A stretch of 7,413 bases of DNA from Deltaproteobacteria bacterium. Its GTDB lineage: Bacteria > Desulfobacterota > DSM-4660 > Desulfatiglandales > Desulfatiglandaceae. Position numbers and translations under genes: made by a program. Each line of letters opens with the position of its first letter. Position 1 is the first letter of the stretch. The DNA lies in assembly GCA_019314425.1 (NCBI GenBank), contig JAFCZI010000114.1, forward strand, positions 1-7,413. Direction: 5' to 3'. Below the pieces are notes generated by a model. That model made no database searches and was not told the DNA's origin. It saw only the letters and a program-made list of their open reading frames with translations. Of this stretch, positions 6,005 through 7,413 are shown one piece after another.

Positions 6005-7212
6005 CAGTGCAGGGGTTTCTTGATCAGGATGTAAAGCGCCCCTTCATGCTTTAAATGCCCTGCCGTTGTTTCGGCGTAGGGGCCGTTTCCCCAGAAAATG
6101 TCGGCCCTTCCCGGTCCTTTTATGGCGCCCCCGGTATCCTGGTTCACGACGAAACGGGAAAACCCGTGCCACCCTGTGATTTCGCCTGTCGGGTTTAAGG
6201 CCGGTTTCCGGCACGAGATAAAAGCCAGCGCCCCTTTTGGAAAACGTTTTGAATCGAGTGCCAGGGATCTCCCCGGAGTCAGAGGCACGCCGATATTGCC
6301 GACGGGTCCGGTTTTAAGCGGTCTGAAGAATATGTAGGAAGGATTATGGTTCAGGATCTCCCGGATATCCTCGGGGTGCTCCGCGAGATGCCGCCGGATG
6401 GATTGCATGGACATTTCTTCCCTCGTGAGGAGCCCCTTGTCCAGCATGTAGCGCCCGATGCTTTGGTACGCATGTCCATTGGAGGCGCTGTAGCCCACAT
6501 TAAGGGTCCCGCCTTCCTTAAGGAGGAGTCGGCCTGATCCCTGGATGTGAAGGAAGGCCGCGTCAACCGGGCTTTTTAACCAGGCCAGTTCAAGGTCTTT
6601 TCCGCTGAGCGCCCCCGCCTCTATTTCTTTTCGGGAATAGTAGGGCAAAAACCGCTTTCCTTCAATTCTGCCGGTTATTTTCCGGCCCTCAAGATCCTTT
6701 TTGAATAGGGAAAGGTCCGCAGTTATCAGATTTTCCGGCTTTTTGTAGAGAGGATATTTGAAGGTTTCATCAGGTGTCAGACCGGCGTTGTAGATGGGTT
6801 CAAAATATCCGGTGAAGAGGATCTGCTCGTCTCCATCGTGTCCGGTGGCACGGTAAACCATAAAGTTTTCTCTGATGGTTTTGTCCAACCGTTCAGGGCT
6901 CGGGTTTTCCCTGATGAGATTCAGGAACGCCTCCTGACTTTCTTTGACCTGGCGGCAGGTAAACGTGTGAGGGCCGTAATGGAAGAGGCTTTCAGTATCC
7001 AGCTTGTTCAAATAACCCATGTTCTTTTCAAGCGCGGATATCAATGATCCCCAATCCATGTCGTCGTTGAAATCGGGATAAAAGATATTTACCGGTTCCA
7101 ACGTTTCCACATATATTCGGGTCTCTTTTTTGATTGCCGGACCGCAGGCAAAAAAGGTCAGAAAAACCATCAGGAGAAAGAACTTAAGATAAACTGGATT
7201 TTGATTGTGCAT
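6004..7212 (-). CDS. mltA: Membrane-bound lytic murein transglycosylase A (MltA family), lipoprotein
   Basis: MltA cleaves the glycan strands of peptidoglycan, forming 1,6-anhydro-muramyl ends, at the inner face of the outer membrane. The 402-residue protein has a lipoprotein signal: Lys10, a hydrophobic run (11-21) and the lipobox FFAC with Cys23. Gly at +2 favours outer-membrane sorting by the E. coli rule. The MltA domain shows TGYFEP (134-139), HIQGSGR (222-228) and YSASNGHAYQSIGRYM (241-256). The C-terminal 3D domain carries NQDTGGAIKGPGRADIFWG, with conserved Asp359 and Asp371. One of these, most likely Asp371 by analogy with E. coli MltA, is the catalytic acid. E. coli MltA is 365 residues, and the extra length lies mostly before the MltA domain. 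The ATG has AGAGG 5 nt upstream. The gene converges on glyS with 9 bp between them and probably follows a small upstream gene. Confidence 0.95.
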   Translation of the reverse strand: MHNQNPVYLKFFLLMVFLTFFACGPAIKKETRIYVETLEPVNIFYPDFNDDMDWGSLISALEKNMGYLNKLDTESLFHYGPHTFTCRQVKESQEAFLNLIRENPSPERLDKTIRENFMVYRATGHDGDEQILFTGYFEPIYNAGLTPDETFKYPLYKKPENLITADLSLFKKDLEGRKITGRIEGKRFLPYYSRKEIEAGALSGKDLELAWLKSPVDAAFLHIQGSGRLLLKEGGTLNVGYSASNGHAYQSIGRYMLDKGLLTREEMSMQSIRRHLAEHPEDIREILNHNPSYIFFRPLKTGPVGNIGVPLTPGRSLALDSKRFPKGALAFISCRKPALNPTGEITGWHGFSRFVVNQDTGGAIKGPGRADIFWGNGPYAETTAGHLKHEGALYILIKKPLH

Positions 7213-7242
7213 ACTTGCCTCTGGGAGATAGCATTATGCTTC

Positions 7243-7374
7243 TCATATTATAAACGGGTTTTTTTTCAAGGAGGGACCGTCTTGGATTTCATTCCGAGCC
7301 AGAAAACAATAAAAAACCATTTCGGAATGAATCAGGCTGAGAATGTGGTTTTTTTGCCACAGTTCATGCCCCAT
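7243..7374 (-). CDS. Small protein of unknown function upstream of mltA, possibly partial
   Basis: On the minus strand an ATG at 7374 opens a 43-residue frame ending in TGA at 7245-7243. The frame is also open upstream to the window edge (57 sense and stop codons from 7413), so the gene may be longer. The peptide starts MGHELWQKNH and continues with SEMVFYCFLARNEIQ and a C-terminal KKNPFII. It looks like real protein: Trp, Cys, His and aromatic residues well spread, and varied codons. I do not recognise the family. It ends 30 nt before the mltA ATG on the same strand, as expected for an operon. There is no clear ribosome-binding site before the ATG, and the 39 bases upstream are very AT-rich, so the start is uncertain. 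No signal peptide or membrane segment is evident. It could still be a chance frame. Confidence 0.45.
   Translation of the reverse strand: MGHELWQKNHILSLIHSEMVFYCFLARNEIQDGPSLKKNPFII
7247..7252 (-). promoter_or_regulatory. Candidate -10 box for mltA
   Basis: The minus strand carries a perfect TATAAT at 7252-7247, which would start transcription about 28 nt upstream of the mltA ATG. The correctly spaced -35 position reads CCCTCC, which is poor. A TTGAAA lies only 11 nt away, too close. It also falls in the last codons of the putative small upstream gene. It may therefore be an internal promoter needing an activator, or a coincidence. Confidence 0.3.
7288..7331. repeat. Perfect 10-bp inverted repeat upstream of mltA
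   Basis: TTCATTCCGA (7288-7297) and TCGGAATGAA (7322-7331) are exact reverse complements separated by 24 nt. Allowing one bulged T, the pairing can instead extend to GAT/ATC on the outside. A second, smaller stem TGTGG/CCACA with a T-rich loop lies between about 7344 and 7361. Both fall inside the putative small minus-strand gene, so they may be mRNA structure or protein-binding sites rather than terminators. Confidence 0.45.
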
Positions 7375-7413
7375 GATGCCCGGTATTAAACTGATAACCT
7401 CAATATATATATT

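Noticed and set aside
7282..7389. Plus-strand 35-codon frame starting at TTG with a near-perfect AAGGAGG 6 nt upstream (7268-7275)
   Set aside because: The peptide looks less protein-like than the opposite-strand frame, the start is TTG, and no neighbour on the plus strand supports it. The ribosome-binding-like sequence is the complement of plausible minus-strand codons.
1..7413. CRISPR array, phage genes or a multi-gene defence island
   Set aside because: There is no series of regularly spaced repeats and no nuclease, helicase or phage structural gene. Apart from the toxin-antitoxin pair, the identified genes are ordinary housekeeping or metabolic genes.

Overview
The window looks like chromosomal DNA from a Gram-negative proteobacterium in the broad sense, most plausibly a Desulfobacterota ('deltaproteobacterial') lineage. 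The clues are a two-subunit (alpha2beta2) glycyl-tRNA synthetase, an MltA-type lipoprotein for an outer membrane, a protein-L-isoaspartate methyltransferase, and a stand-alone NDP-forming acyl-CoA synthetase alpha subunit of the kind common in anaerobes. The taxonomic guess is inference from gene content only.

Layout. Positions 1-523 (minus strand) hold a MazEF-type toxin-antitoxin pair: a complete-looking MazE/AbrB-fold antitoxin (296-523) followed 3 nt later by a MazF/PemK-like toxin (26-292). The toxin appears to lose family similarity near position 116 and ends early in an unrelated, palindrome-rich segment. Positions 524-729 form a divergent regulatory region with a sigma70-like promoter on each strand, a duplicated 9-mer and a leader hairpin. 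Positions 730-2175 (plus) encode the alpha subunit of an ADP-forming acyl-CoA synthetase. It meets pcm (2177-2830, minus) tail to tail with one base between the stop codons.

Positions 2831-3028 carry two tandem 11-bp repeats and a good promoter for the glyQ-glyS operon (3029-3916 and 3913-5994, plus), which is joined by an ATGA stop/start overlap. glyS converges on mltA (6004-7212, minus) with 9 bp between them. Upstream of mltA, the last 170 bases contain a minus-strand frame open to the window edge. It probably encodes a small conserved-looking protein (about 43 residues from its first ATG) that would precede mltA in an operon.

How the genes fit together. glyQ and glyS form one enzyme for charging tRNA-Gly. 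pcm (protein repair), mltA (murein turnover) and the acyl-CoA synthetase subunit are unrelated housekeeping or metabolic neighbours. Both convergent junctions are almost gapless, and each has a short inverted repeat at or across the stop codons. I did not find a clearly new biological system. The points most worth a second look are the decayed toxin and its junction, the repeats shared by the two divergent promoters, and the unannotated small frame upstream of mltA.
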